Assembly (NCBI RefSeq): GCF_030145145.1
Contig: NZ_JAQYWD010000009.1
Coordinates: 1-64,000, forward strand
DNA: 64,000 nucleotides
Direction of reading: 5' to 3'
DNA from: Desulfobacula sp.
GTDB taxonomy: Bacteria > Desulfobacterota > Desulfobacteria > Desulfobacterales > Desulfobacteraceae
Below the pieces are notes generated by a model. It ran no database searches and was not told the origin of the DNA. It saw only the letters and a program-made list of their open reading frames with translations. Numbering within the stretch: the first letter of the stretch is position 1; each line of letters starts with the position of its first letter. The translations under genes were made by a program, and so were the position numbers. Positions 18,428 through 27,594 of the stretch are shown one piece after another.

Positions 18428-19432
18428 TTGAAAGGTCATGGTGATATGGTTGGTGAATCTGCCCGGCCATTGGCAGATTCGTTTGGCACAGCCGCTTATG
18501 GCGGAAACGGCTGGTCTCCCCGCATCCGAACCCATAAACAGGAACTGGGTGATGTGTGGGCTGACTGCGGCATTGACAGTGAGTGGCGACCGCTAAAGAC
18601 GGTTCTGGTGCATCGTCCCGGCAGGGAGATGAAAATCCCGGAAGACAAAATCAATGATTTCCAGTTTGCTGAAATCCTTGACCTGGGGCTTGCCCAGGCA
18701 GAACATGATGATATGGTTGAGATGTACCGGAAAAATCGTGTGGATGTTCATTTGCTGGAACCCAACCCGGGTATGACACCCAATCAACTCTATTGTGCCG
18801 ATCTGTTTGCCATGACCCCTCAAGGCGCGATTCTGGCACGTCCTGCGTCTACGGTCCGGGCCGGGGAAGAACGCTGGGTGGCAAGAACACTGGCCAATAT
18901 GGGGATACCGGTGCTAAAGGTTTTAACGGGCACAGCGACATTTGAAGGGGCGGATCTCATGTGGATGGATCCCGGAACCGCTCTCATCGGTCGGGGGCTT
19001 CGCACCAACCAGGCGGCCATTGATCAGATTACCACCCTGTTGTCTGAGATGGGTATCACCACCCTGGCCTTTGATATGCCCTTTGGTACCATGCATTTTA
19101 TGGGCATGTTCAGGGTGGTGGATAAAGATTTGGCCTTTTTCTGGCCTCGGTGTACGCCTTATTCCCTGGTAAATATTTTTCAAGACCGGGGATATCAGAT
19201 ATTGCCCCTGCCGGATCTGGATGAGGCCAGACACAACATGGCATTCAATTTTGTGGTGCTGGGCCCCCGGAAGATTATGCTGGCGGCAAAAAATCCCAGA
19301 AGCCTTGCTTTTTATACGTCTTTAGGTATTGAATGTATTTGCATCCCTGTTGATGAACTCAGAAAAGCCAATGGTGCAATGGGGTGTATGACCGGGATTT
19401 TGTGCCGGGAAGCAACCGGTATTCAAGTGTAG
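18428..19432 (+). CDS. amidinotransferase/arginine-deiminase-fold enzyme
   Basis: A 334-residue member of the guanidine-modifying (DDAH/arginine deiminase/amidinotransferase) superfamily. Catalytic elements visible: the substrate-binding Asp in NQLYCADLF, TFEGADLMWMDP, His223 in FGTMHFMGMF and nucleophile Cys320 in GAMGCMTG. Such enzymes hydrolyse or transfer the amidino group of arginine, methylarginines, agmatine or guanidino acids. It lies 14 bases behind an amino-acid importer ATPase, so it probably acts on the imported solute in the cytoplasm. The start is uncertain: TTG 18428 has an AAGGT element about ten bases upstream, and ATG 18446 is an alternative. Sequence alone does not tell hydrolase from transferase. 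Confidence 0.85.
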   Translation: MKGHGDMVGESARPLADSFGTAAYGGNGWSPRIRTHKQELGDVWADCGIDSEWRPLKTVLVHRPGREMKIPEDKINDFQFAEILDLGLAQAEHDDMVEMYRKNRVDVHLLEPNPGMTPNQLYCADLFAMTPQGAILARPASTVRAGEERWVARTLANMGIPVLKVLTGTATFEGADLMWMDPGTALIGRGLRTNQAAIDQITTLLSEMGITTLAFDMPFGTMHFMGMFRVVDKDLAFFWPRCTPYSLVNIFQDRGYQILPLPDLDEARHNMAFNFVVLGPRKIMLAAKNPRSLAFYTSLGIECICIPVDELRKANGAMGCMTGILCREATGIQV

Positions 19433-19457
19433 ACCTTAAAATCCTTTTTTACTGTCA

Positions 19458-19487
19458 TTGACATGTTATGATAATTTTTTTTACAAT
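19458..19487 (+). promoter_or_regulatory. sigma-70-type promoter for the lactonase-like gene
   Basis: TTGACA at 19458-19463 and TACAAT at 19482-19487, spaced 18 bases apart, lie 35 bases before ATG 19522. The downstream gene can therefore be transcribed separately from the importer operon. Confidence 0.6.
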
Positions 19488-19521
19488 GTGCGGGTAAAAA
19501 AAATTATAAGGAGTTCATAAA

Positions 19522-20268
19522 ATGACACACTACACCATTCATCCCATTGTCATGGGAACAAAAGTGTTTGATAAAAGTATGATGACCTATCAATATGGTC
19601 AGGGTGAGTCTTACACTATCCCTATTTATACATGGGTAATAAAAGGCGGCGATAAGCATATTCTCGTCGATACCGGGGAGATGAATCCTATCCAGTCCAA
19701 GGACAGGGAAGATGCCATTGGCGGGAAAATATACACCTTTGAGCAGGGCCTTGAAAAGCACGGTTTAGACCCATCAGACATTGATATCGTCATTCACACC
19801 CATCTGCATATGGATCATTGTGAAAATGATTATAAATGTGAAAATGCCAGATTCTATATCCATGAACAGGAACTTGACTCCATTCATGATCCCCATCCCC
19901 TTGATTATCGTTATCTGGAAGACTATATCGACGAAATTGAAGAAAATGGTCAGATTGACATCATCCGGGAAGATTGTGAAATCCTGGATGGTATTCGTGT
20001 CAAGCATACACCGGTTCACACAAAAGGGGGCTTGACCGTTTATATTGAAACAAAAAAGGGGCTTGCCGCCATCACAGGGTTTTGCATCATTGATGAAAAC
20101 TATGACCCGCCACCTGAAATCAAAGGCATGGAAATGGATGTGATTCCGCCCGGAACCCATGTGGACGTTTACAAGGCCTATGACATGATGAAGCAGGTTC
20201 AAAAAGAAGCTGATTTTCTTATCCCATTACACGAACCAAGGTTTGCCGCCATCGACTCCATTGGCTGA
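19522..20268 (+). CDS. metallo-beta-lactamase-fold hydrolase, N-acyl-homoserine-lactonase-like
   Basis: A 248-residue cytoplasmic hydrolase of the AHL-lactonase-like branch of the metallo-beta-lactamase superfamily. The dinuclear zinc motif is HTHLHMDH (His92, His94, Asp98, His99), with further ligands around HTPVHTKGGL and LIPLHEP. The lactonase-like N terminus (VDTGEMNPI) is present. Ribosome-binding site AAGGAG precedes ATG 19522. Genuine AHL turnover is not implied: this subfamily opens many lactones and esters. It lies 90 bases behind the amidinotransferase-fold gene on the same strand, so it may take part in the same catabolic route, though it has its own promoter. Confidence 0.83.
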   Translation: MTHYTIHPIVMGTKVFDKSMMTYQYGQGESYTIPIYTWVIKGGDKHILVDTGEMNPIQSKDREDAIGGKIYTFEQGLEKHGLDPSDIDIVIHTHLHMDHCENDYKCENARFYIHEQELDSIHDPHPLDYRYLEDYIDEIEENGQIDIIREDCEILDGIRVKHTPVHTKGGLTVYIETKKGLAAITGFCIIDENYDPPPEIKGMEMDVIPPGTHVDVYKAYDMMKQVQKEADFLIPLHEPRFAAIDSIG

Positions 20269-20406
20269 TGATCGCTGACCCAACGCCTTAATTCTCCAGG
20301 AACTATTGATTGCCATACTGAGAATCACTGCTTTTCGTTTGAATGATTGGGTAAAATTGGAACAAACGAAAAAGAAAATTTTGCCATTTATTTAAATTTT
20401 ACTTTA

Positions 20407-20452
20407 CAAAGTACCACATTGTATTACATTTTATGGGTATAAACGTACTTTG
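20407..20452 (+). promoter_or_regulatory. inverted repeat upstream of cooS
   Basis: A perfect eight-base inverted repeat, CAAAGTAC at 20407-20414 and GTACTTTG at 20445-20452, flanks 30 bases of AT-rich sequence about 60-100 bases before the CooS start. It could be a paired operator or the base of a leader hairpin. I cannot assign a regulator; it does not match the CRP-type half-site TGT expected for CooA. Confidence 0.35.
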
Positions 20453-20513
20453 CCGGGGCGGGTTGCATCAAAATTGTTGTAACCATGAGATAATTTAAAA
20501 CGAGGAGATTCAA

Positions 20514-22478
20514 ATGGCCAAAGAGAAAAGTGAGAAACAAATGGTGAGTGTAGAAGATCGTACCATGTGCGAAGCCACTCAGCAGATGCTTACAAAAGCC
20601 CGAAGAGACGGGGTTATACTGGATCTGGATCGGGGGTATGACATGAAGCCCTGTCCCATTGGTGCAGAGTCTGCCTGCTGCAAGCATTGCTACATGGGAC
20701 CTTGTCGCATAAACCCGAGAGATCCGTATAAAAAAGTAGGGGTTTGCGGGGCAACCATTGATACGATCATGGCCCGAAATTTTGCACGGAATGTAGCAGC
20801 CGGATCCGCCTCCCACAATGATCACGGACGTCATATTCTGGAGTTGTTCCGGGGGATTATTGACGGGAAAATTAAAGATTTTTCCATTGATGATGTCCAG
20901 AAGCTTGAAAATGTCGCCAAATCCATTGGGATTGATGTTGAGGGAAAAGAGGTGAAAGAAGTTGCAACAGAACTCTGTGATGAGCTTGAAAAAACATTTT
21001 CCAATGTTGACGGCGAAATGCCTTTTACCAAACGGGCGCCAAAGGCGACTCAGGAGTTGTGGCGAAAAGAGGGGGTCATGCCCCGGGGGGCCATGCTTGA
21101 AATCATGGAAATGATGAGCCGGACCCATATCGGGTGTGATCAGGATTATAATAATTTGATGAAGCAGATCACAAGGACAGCCCTTGCCGACGGATGGGGG
21201 GGGTCCATGGTGGCCACCGAGCTTTCCGATATCATGTTCGGAACCCCTTCTCCAACCGTTGCAGAGGTAAACATGGGGGTCTTAAAGGAAGACCATGTGA
21301 ACGTTATTGTTCATGGTCATGAGCCGGCCATGTTTGAAGGCATGCTGGCCGCTGTGAATGACTCGTTTTTTATTGAGGAAGCCAAAGCCAAGGGTGCCAA
21401 GGGAATTAATCTTGTGGGCATGTGTTGTTCCGGTGCGGAAATGATGTCCCGTCACGGGGTTCCCCACGCCGGCAACTTTGGATCAACAGAAGCCATTATT
21501 GTTACCGGTGCAGTGGATGCCATGGTGGTGGATATTCAGTGTATTAAGCAGGGGGTCGCAGCCGTGGCCAAATGCTATGATACCTGCATGATTACAACCA
21601 ATCCAAGGGCTAAAATTGAAGGGGCCACCCATATAGAGTTTGATGATCATGATCCTCGGAAATGTACGGATGAGGTCCTAACAAAGGCGATTGCCCGGTA
21701 TGCCACAAGAAAAATGCCCATAGAGATTCCCAAACAGGTTCAGAAAGGGGTTCATGGGTTTACCCATGAATATATCGAGTATATGCTGGGTGGGACGTTC
21801 CGGGGCAGTTATTCTCCGTTGAACGACAATATCATTAACGGAAGAATCCGGGGGGTTGCAGGCGTTGTGGGGTGCACAAACCCCAAGGTCAAGCAGGATT
21901 CCGTTCATGTGGCGCTGGTAAAAGAGTTGATTAAAAATGATGTCCTGGTCCTTCAAACTGGATGTTCCCAAATCGCATTGGCCAAGGCCGGCCTTCTGGT
22001 TCCGGAAGCCGCTCCCCTTGCCGGCCCGGGTCTTGCAGAAGTCTGTGAAACCGTTGGAATGCCACCGGTTCTCGGGTTGGGCTCCTGTGTGGACAACACA
22101 AGGATTCTCATTGCCGCATCCGCCATGGTGTCAGCCGGCGGTCTTGGCAACAGTATTGCGGATCTTCCAGTCGCCGGATGTGCCCCGGAATGGATGAGTG
22201 AAAAAGCCCTGGCCATTGGGCATTATTTTGTGACTTCAGGGGTGTATACGGTTTTTGGCGTTGGCTTTCCATCCATCAAAGGCACAAAATTTCATGACCT
22301 GATGTTTGACGGTCTGGAAAAGCAGGGTTATGGAAAATGGGGCGTGGCTAAGGATCCCATTGAAATCGCCCAGATGATGATCGCCCATATTGATAAAAAA
22401 CGCAAGCAACTTGGAATTGACAAGGCAAGGGAACGAACCCTTGTGGATATGTCAGACCGTCGGGAACTGGCCTCTTAA
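20514..22478 (+). CDS. cooS: anaerobic carbon monoxide dehydrogenase catalytic subunit
   Basis: Homodimeric Ni-Fe-S CO dehydrogenase of 654 residues, interconverting CO + H2O and CO2 + 2 electrons. The N-terminal Cys cluster for the B and D clusters is present (CPIGAESACCKHCYMGPCRI, then GVCGATIDTIMARN). C-cluster elements follow: HGHEPAMFEG, LVGMCCSGAEMM, GVVGCTNPK, LQTGCSQIA and GLGSCVDNTR. Length matches the monofunctional CooS/AcsA catalytic subunit. No CooF electron carrier, CooC maturation ATPase or acetyl-CoA synthase gene adjoins it, so nickel insertion and the electron partner must be encoded elsewhere. The ribosome-binding site CGAGGAG lies before ATG 20514. A strong hairpin follows. 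Confidence 0.96.
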   Translation: MAKEKSEKQMVSVEDRTMCEATQQMLTKARRDGVILDLDRGYDMKPCPIGAESACCKHCYMGPCRINPRDPYKKVGVCGATIDTIMARNFARNVAAGSASHNDHGRHILELFRGIIDGKIKDFSIDDVQKLENVAKSIGIDVEGKEVKEVATELCDELEKTFSNVDGEMPFTKRAPKATQELWRKEGVMPRGAMLEIMEMMSRTHIGCDQDYNNLMKQITRTALADGWGGSMVATELSDIMFGTPSPTVAEVNMGVLKEDHVNVIVHGHEPAMFEGMLAAVNDSFFIEEAKAKGAKGINLVGMCCSGAEMMSRHGVPHAGNFGSTEAIIVTGAVDAMVVDIQCIKQGVAAVAKCYDTCMITTNPRAKIEGATHIEFDDHDPRKCTDEVLTKAIARYATRKMPIEIPKQVQKGVHGFTHEYIEYMLGGTFRGSYSPLNDNIINGRIRGVAGVVGCTNPKVKQDSVHVALVKELIKNDVLVLQTGCSQIALAKAGLLVPEAAPLAGPGLAEVCETVGMPPVLGLGSCVDNTRILIAASAMVSAGGLGNSIADLPVAGCAPEWMSEKALAIGHYFVTSGVYTVFGVGFPSIKGTKFHDLMFDGLEKQGYGKWGVAKDPIEIAQMMIAHIDKKRKQLGIDKARERTLVDMSDRRELAS

Positions 22479-22503
22479 CCCTTAAATATATTAATCTTTT
22501 GGC

Positions 22504-22540
22504 AACTTAAGCCCGGCACCATCTGTGCCGGGCTTAAGTT
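22504..22540. terminator. bidirectional hairpin terminator between cooS and the M24 peptidase
   Basis: A perfect 16-base-pair stem (AACTTAAGCCCGGCAC paired with GTGCCGGGCTTAAGTT) closes on a five-base CATCT loop. It lies between convergent genes and is followed by an AT-rich tail on each side, so it can stop transcription from both directions. Confidence 0.85.
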
Positions 22541-22562
22541 AGTTTAATGATGATAAAATTTT

Positions 22563-23765
22563 TCAGCAAAAGAAAATTTTATTTTCCGTCATGCTTAAAA
22601 ATTCACTGCCCTTGTCTGTAACATGAATCATGCTTTCAATGCCTGCGGCAAAGTCATCCTGAAAGATGAATTTGGGTTCAATCGCAAGGACCATGCCGGG
22701 TTCTAAAAGGGCTTTCTGACCTTTGGCAATCACCGGGTTTTCCACAAGTTCCAATCCAACGCCATGACCGATAAATTTAGATTTTAAGTGTGGCAGCCCT
22801 AAAAACTGATCCCCGAAAGAAAGATGCTCTGCCACATTAACAGCGGTTTCAAAAATGTCTCCCATGGGGATACCGGGGGCCATCTTGTCCAAAAGCGCAT
22901 GCAGTATTTCTATGGCGGCCTTGCTGGCTTCCAGTGCCTTGTCCGGCAGTTTTCCCATAACAAACATCCTGGATTCATCAATATGATAACCGTCCAGAAC
23001 AGTACCAAAATCAATCAGGATCGGTTCATTTTCTTTGATCAGTTTAGGACCTGCGCCATAGGGATAGGCGTTTGAGGTCCCTGTGCCGCAGACAGGAGAA
23101 TCCAGGCCGCCGGGAAGCCCGCCGTTTTTTCCGCTCATCAGGTGAAAGGGAAACCCTTCCAGGCGATAATGCCGGGTTAACAATTTGCCGGAATGCCCCA
23201 GTGTCCGGGAATACGCTTCAGACATGCCGCAAAATGCCATTTCTGAAATGCCGGGTTTAATGGTTTCTTTCATAAATGCAAAGGTCTGTTTTGAAACAAG
23301 GGCCGCTTTTTTCATCTGCTGGATTTCCCAGGGGGATTTTATCTGCCGGCAGGCTTCAATCACGGGTGATCCGTTAACAAAACGGGTGGTTTTAAACAGA
23401 TGTTGATAGAAATGAAAATCTTTTACCGGCACAACATCAAATGCCAGGCCGCAGGTGTCGGGATGGTGTTGAAAGTTACGTTCAATAACGCCGGGGATAT
23501 CCTTAATGGAGTCAATCGACACAATGGTTTTAAGGGCCGTTTCCATCTGAGCCCGGGGCAGATAGCGCTTTACAAATAAAATGGGGTCATGATCTTTATC
23601 AATATAGAGATAGCAATCCTGGGCTGTACCTGTAAAATAATAGATGTCAGGTTTGTGGGTCAAAAATAAGGCGTCCAGATGAAGGCTTGCCATTTGCTTT
23701 TTTGCGGCGGTTATCCGGGCGGTGATTTCTGTCTCCGGCGTTGGATCAAATGGGTATTGGATCAT
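22563..23765 (-). CDS. M24-family (Xaa-Pro-type) metallopeptidase
   Basis: A 400-residue pita-bread-fold protein. An N-terminal creatinase-like domain (about 1-155) is followed by the catalytic domain. Dimetal-site features: Asp in LIDFGTVLDGYHID (both aspartates), His in FIGHGVGLELVENP, Glu in AIEPKFIF and a C-terminal Glu in AAGIESMIHV. The family includes Xaa-Pro dipeptidase, aminopeptidase P and creatinase-type hydrolases, so a non-peptide amidine or amide substrate cannot be excluded near the guanidine-enzyme cluster. It is convergent with cooS and appears monocistronic. Start ATG 23765 precedes IQYPFDPTPETEI, with no strong ribosome-binding site. Confidence 0.85.
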   Translation of the reverse strand: MIQYPFDPTPETEITARITAAKKQMASLHLDALFLTHKPDIYYFTGTAQDCYLYIDKDHDPILFVKRYLPRAQMETALKTIVSIDSIKDIPGVIERNFQHHPDTCGLAFDVVPVKDFHFYQHLFKTTRFVNGSPVIEACRQIKSPWEIQQMKKAALVSKQTFAFMKETIKPGISEMAFCGMSEAYSRTLGHSGKLLTRHYRLEGFPFHLMSGKNGGLPGGLDSPVCGTGTSNAYPYGAGPKLIKENEPILIDFGTVLDGYHIDESRMFVMGKLPDKALEASKAAIEILHALLDKMAPGIPMGDIFETAVNVAEHLSFGDQFLGLPHLKSKFIGHGVGLELVENPVIAKGQKALLEPGMVLAIEPKFIFQDDFAAGIESMIHVTDKGSEFLSMTENKIFFC

Positions 23766-23922
23766 TTTATTGCGTTATCTCCTGAATTGTAATCATATTT
23801 TTTTATCTGCAGGACCGGGGGCCGGCGTATTGCCACTGGATGGTATATCCGGATGCCGGCGGTAACATCTGAGCAATAAAGGGCCGCGTTTGTCTGCAGG
23901 AGGGGTGTTTAAGGCTGGTCTG

Positions 23923-24183
23923 TTATTTTTCAGCAATACTGACTTTAAACGTACTCATACAATCAATAATATCTTCTGTTTTCCCTTCATCTGCCGACCA
24001 GAATACGGTATCCTTATTTTCTATTTTCATCAGGCATTCAGGAAAGAAATCATAATGATCATTTTTGATTTTCAGTACAGTTAATTTGTCATCCGGGAAC
24101 GCCGGATCCGGTATATGCTCGATTACTTCCCAGTCATCGGGAATAATAAATTCGGCGGTAATGTTGACTTCAATGGTTTTCAT
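23923..24183 (-). CDS. small conserved-looking hypothetical protein
   Basis: An 86-residue acidic soluble protein that I do not recognise. It begins MKTIEVNITAEFIIPDDWEV, an alternating pattern suggesting beta strands, and ends in ECLMKIENKDTVFWSADE and a short helix. I chose ATG 24183 over a more upstream in-frame ATG because AAGGAT lies at the right distance before it. There is no signal peptide or metal motif. It is isolated, pointing towards the M24 gene with about 160 bases between them, and antisense ORFs over it are weaker. Function unknown. Confidence 0.55.
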   Translation of the reverse strand: MKTIEVNITAEFIIPDDWEVIEHIPDPAFPDDKLTVLKIKNDHYDFFPECLMKIENKDTVFWSADEGKTEDIIDCMSTFKVSIAEK

Positions 24184-24466
24184 TTTTAAATCCTTAAAAA
24201 ATAAAAGATGATCACACGGCATTCAAGTTAACCGATGCATTTTGTATTCATACCAATGGGACTGTTTTCTTTCAAGAAGAAATCGTAAATTTCATAATTA
24301 TTGGATTTGAGATAAGATTTTTTATCAAAGAAGATGTAAAAACCATTATTTTCAGGTTTAATTGCCAAAACTGTTGATTTATATATGATAAATATCTATA
24401 CAAACTTAAAGGCATGTTTGGCGGATACTCAGTTTTAATGTTAACAGCTTATGATCGTTTCAGGTA

Positions 24467-26596
24467 ATGACACAAAAAAAAATTTTTGAAAAAATAAGAC
24501 AATCAAATGATCTTCCCCACCTTCCCCAGGTCATGCTGAAACTCATCAAGGCGTGTAACACGGGTCAAACCAGCATTGATGAACTGACGGACATTATTTC
24601 TACCGAGCCTTCTTTAACATCCCGACTGTTACAGATTATTGGCTCATCCTACATTAATTTGCCCAAAGCGGTGAGCAGCATAAAAACGGCAGTGGTCTAT
24701 CTGGGTATTGATACCATTCGGAATATGGCCATCAGCACCTCTGCCATGCGATTTTTTAATTTTTCCGAGACCATTCCTGAATTTAACATTGGACGATTCT
24801 GGGGTCATTCCTATAAATGTGGCGTCATTGCAAGAAAAGTGGCTGAAGAAAATAATTTTTCCAACCCGGATGAATTTTTTCTGGCAGGGCTGCTGCATGA
24901 TATCGGCAGACTGGTACTGCTGCAAAATTTTCCAGATGATTATAGGGCAATCCTGCTAAGCAATCCCACTGAAAAACAAACCATTGTCGCTGAAATGGCA
25001 TTGTTTGATACCGATACCCCCGAAGTCAGTGCCTGGCTTTTCAACCAATGGCATTTAAATCCCCTGATGGCGGATGCAGTGCGCTTTATCAATGAAACCG
25101 TTGAGCAGATTGAAAGTGCGCTTACCCCTGTAAAAGTGGTGTTTATTTCAAATTTTCTGGCCGAGCCAACAGCCCTTGGAAATTTACCGGATATTCTTTC
25201 CCTGACAGACATTTCTCCGTCCAGACTAAAGCACATTACCATTGGGGCAGCCCAAGAAGTCGATGAGATGGCCAAAAGCCTTGGTATCAATATGGATGGC
25301 GTTCAGGAGACAACCTGCGAGACGTCTTTGACATCTGAAATAAAGGATCTATCTTTATTTTATGGTACGTTGCAGAATCTGCTGCAGGCCAGGGAAATTG
25401 GTGCTGTTCTGGATGTTGCAGAGAACGGGTTTAAAATCGTCTTCAATGTGCCCCGGGTGTTTTATTTCCTTTTGGATGAGGAAAAAGAAATGTTAACAGG
25501 GTATACCAGCAGCAAAGATAAATCTCATAAAATTATCAAAACTATTGCCCTTCCCTTATCCAACACATCCAGCCTTCTGGTGAAATGTCTAAAAGAACAG
25601 ACCGTGCAAGCCACTTTAAACCAGCCGACTTCCTCGTTACCCCTTGCCATATCTGATACACAGATTATTCGGCTGCTTGAGGCTGACGGGATGTATTGTG
25701 TGCCCCTCTATTCGTTGGAAAAAGCATCCGGCGTAATGGTATTGGGGGTCGATGAAAAAACCGCCGCCTGTCTGGATGATAACGACGGTGTGGTCAATCT
25801 TTTTTCAAAACAGACCGGCGCCTGTATTCAGCGGCTCAGGTTTTACAATGACTTATCCCTCAATATTCATGAAAAGAAAATGGAAGCCTATTCTACATTG
25901 ACGGATAAGGTGATCCATGAAATCAACAATCCCCTCTCAATTATTAAAAATTATATTGAAACCCTGAGTCTGAAATTACCGGATAAACATCCGGTCCAGG
26001 AGGACCTTTCGGTGATCGGTGAAGAAATGAACCGAATTGCAGGTCTTTTAGATAAGTTGAGACAATTTTCAAAACCCAAAATAGACGGGTTTGAACCGGT
26101 AAATATCAATCGACTTTGTCAGAGCATCCTTGAAATTTTAAAGAAATCCATTTTGATGCCAAGACAAATTGAGACCGCCATCAACATTGATCCTGAAATT
26201 CCTGATATCAAGACAGACCCGAACGGATTAAAACAGGTCTTTATCAATCTGGTGAAAAATGCAGCTGAAGCCCTGCAGGCAGGGGGTAAAATAAGCATTA
26301 CCACACGGTTTCTATCCGATTCAGCAAAAATAATGATTGACGAGAAGCGGCGAATCCCGGGTAGTGTGGAAATTGTAATTTCCGATAATGGACCGGGGAT
26401 TGATGAAAAAATAAAAGAAACCCTTTTTGAACCATATACCACAACGAAAACAGGCACTGCCAATTCTGGGCTGGGACTTTCCATTGTTCATTCTATTGTC
26501 AAAGAGTTGAATGGAACCATTACCTGCCGAAGCAAGCAGGGAATGGGTACCCGTTTTATTATCATCCTCCCGGTCAGCTCATCAAAACAAAGATAA
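24467..26596 (+). CDS. HDOD-GAF-histidine kinase signalling protein
   Basis: A 709-residue cytoplasmic protein. Residues about 10-215 form an HDOD domain (NDLPHLPQVMLKLI, STEPSLTSRLLQIIGSS, FFLAGLLHDIGRLVLL). A GAF-like domain (about 295-460) follows. HisKA comes next with phospho-acceptor His484 in KVIHEINNPLS, then HATPase (LVKNAAEAL, SDNGPGID, NSGLGLSIVHSIV). The family-known role of HDOD proteins is coupling signals to regulation, often with c-di-GMP or motility. No receiver is attached, so a partner response regulator is expected elsewhere. ATG 24467 has only a weak purine-rich element upstream. It is followed by the MshEN-like protein and a MinD-like ATPase in one operon. Confidence 0.88.
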   Translation: MTQKKIFEKIRQSNDLPHLPQVMLKLIKACNTGQTSIDELTDIISTEPSLTSRLLQIIGSSYINLPKAVSSIKTAVVYLGIDTIRNMAISTSAMRFFNFSETIPEFNIGRFWGHSYKCGVIARKVAEENNFSNPDEFFLAGLLHDIGRLVLLQNFPDDYRAILLSNPTEKQTIVAEMALFDTDTPEVSAWLFNQWHLNPLMADAVRFINETVEQIESALTPVKVVFISNFLAEPTALGNLPDILSLTDISPSRLKHITIGAAQEVDEMAKSLGINMDGVQETTCETSLTSEIKDLSLFYGTLQNLLQAREIGAVLDVAENGFKIVFNVPRVFYFLLDEEKEMLTGYTSSKDKSHKIIKTIALPLSNTSSLLVKCLKEQTVQATLNQPTSSLPLAISDTQIIRLLEADGMYCVPLYSLEKASGVMVLGVDEKTAACLDDNDGVVNLFSKQTGACIQRLRFYNDLSLNIHEKKMEAYSTLTDKVIHEINNPLSIIKNYIETLSLKLPDKHPVQEDLSVIGEEMNRIAGLLDKLRQFSKPKIDGFEPVNINRLCQSILEILKKSILMPRQIETAINIDPEIPDIKTDPNGLKQVFINLVKNAAEALQAGGKISITTRFLSDSAKIMIDEKRRIPGSVEIVISDNGPGIDEKIKETLFEPYTTTKTGTANSGLGLSIVHSIVKELNGTITCRSKQGMGTRFIIILPVSSSKQR

Positions 26597-26615
26597 GAAT
26601 AAAGGGTTAAGGCCA

Positions 26616-27584
26616 TTGTCCTATCAGAAAAAAACAGTTTCAAAAATGGAGGAGACCCTGAAAACAGGTGAACTTTTTGTCAAAGAAGGGCTGATTCGTT
26701 TTGATGATATTGATATGGCCCTTTCCATCCAGGCAAAGAGACAGAATTCATTGCGTCTGAAAAAAAAACGTCTTTTTGGAATGATTTTATGTGATCTGAA
26801 CCTGATTACACCCATGGACACCTATTATGTTCTTCATAAATATCATAAGCTTGAGTCAATTCAATCGGCACTGATATCAAGAAACATGCTTTCCATGGAC
26901 AAGGTGTTAAAAGCGGAAGAGGCCTCACAATCGCTTCATATTCCCTTTATCAGTCAACTCCTTAAAAACAAACTGATTTCAATCAGTGATATGCAAACCC
27001 TGTTATTTGATTTGTTTCATATTCCCTTTAGATCCATCAGTGATTTTATTTTTAATGAAAAGGCCAGGAAAAAACTGGTTCAAGTGCTGGAAACACCAGA
27101 TTCTCTGGAACATCGGATTCTTCCTCTGGTTTTAAAGAACGATACGGTATTGTTCGGGATTACAGACCCGGATAATTTATTGTTTCTGAGACAATTGAAC
27201 ACCCAATTCCCCCAATACCGGTTTAAGGCCTTATTCATTCCATTTTCCGGATTTTCATGGTTTTCTAAAATAATTTATAACAGCAGCCCGGGTCCATCAC
27301 CCCCCAGAGAAACGCCCCTGGAACTTTCTTTCCTGCTGAGTTTTAAAACAACCATCACAGATCCTGAACAGGAAACAGCATCTATCCAGACACTGTATGA
27401 ACGCTATGAATTGCTGCGACACTTGATCGGGAACCCGGAGCGGGATAATCGACACAAGGAATTTAATGCATTTATTGTGCTCACCCACAGGCAAATTACC
27501 CGGGAATATAAAAGCCGTTGCATTGAGTTTTACTTCAAAACAGAAGACAAGGATTTGCATGTGATGGCATTTCCAAAAAGATAG
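26616..27584 (+). CDS. stand-alone GspE/MshE N-terminal-like (MshEN) protein
   Basis: A 322-residue soluble protein from TTG 26616. It has tandem MshEN/GspII_E_N-like segments: GELFVKEGLI..DIDMALSIQ with FGMILCDLNLIT, then ISRNMLSMDKVLKAEE and ISQLLKNKLISISDMQTLLFDLFHIPF. These are the motifs by which type II secretion and type IV pilus ATPases often bind c-di-GMP. No ATPase domain follows; the C-terminal 100 residues are not recognised. TTG 26616 is preferred, with AAAGGG nine bases upstream; ATG 26646 is an alternative. The gene lies just after the HDOD kinase and ends ten bases before the MinD-like gene, so a signal-transducing adaptor is likely (inference). Confidence 0.72.
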   Translation: MSYQKKTVSKMEETLKTGELFVKEGLIRFDDIDMALSIQAKRQNSLRLKKKRLFGMILCDLNLITPMDTYYVLHKYHKLESIQSALISRNMLSMDKVLKAEEASQSLHIPFISQLLKNKLISISDMQTLLFDLFHIPFRSISDFIFNEKARKKLVQVLETPDSLEHRILPLVLKNDTVLFGITDPDNLLFLRQLNTQFPQYRFKALFIPFSGFSWFSKIIYNSSPGPSPPRETPLELSFLLSFKTTITDPEQETASIQTLYERYELLRHLIGNPERDNRHKEFNAFIVLTHRQITREYKSRCIEFYFKTEDKDLHVMAFPKR

Positions 27585-27594
27585 GCAAGGGATT

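Noticed and set aside
19522-20268. Calling the MBL protein an AHL quorum-quenching lactonase
   Set aside because: The fold and HxHxDH motif fit, but the context is amino-acid uptake and the subfamily accepts many substrates.
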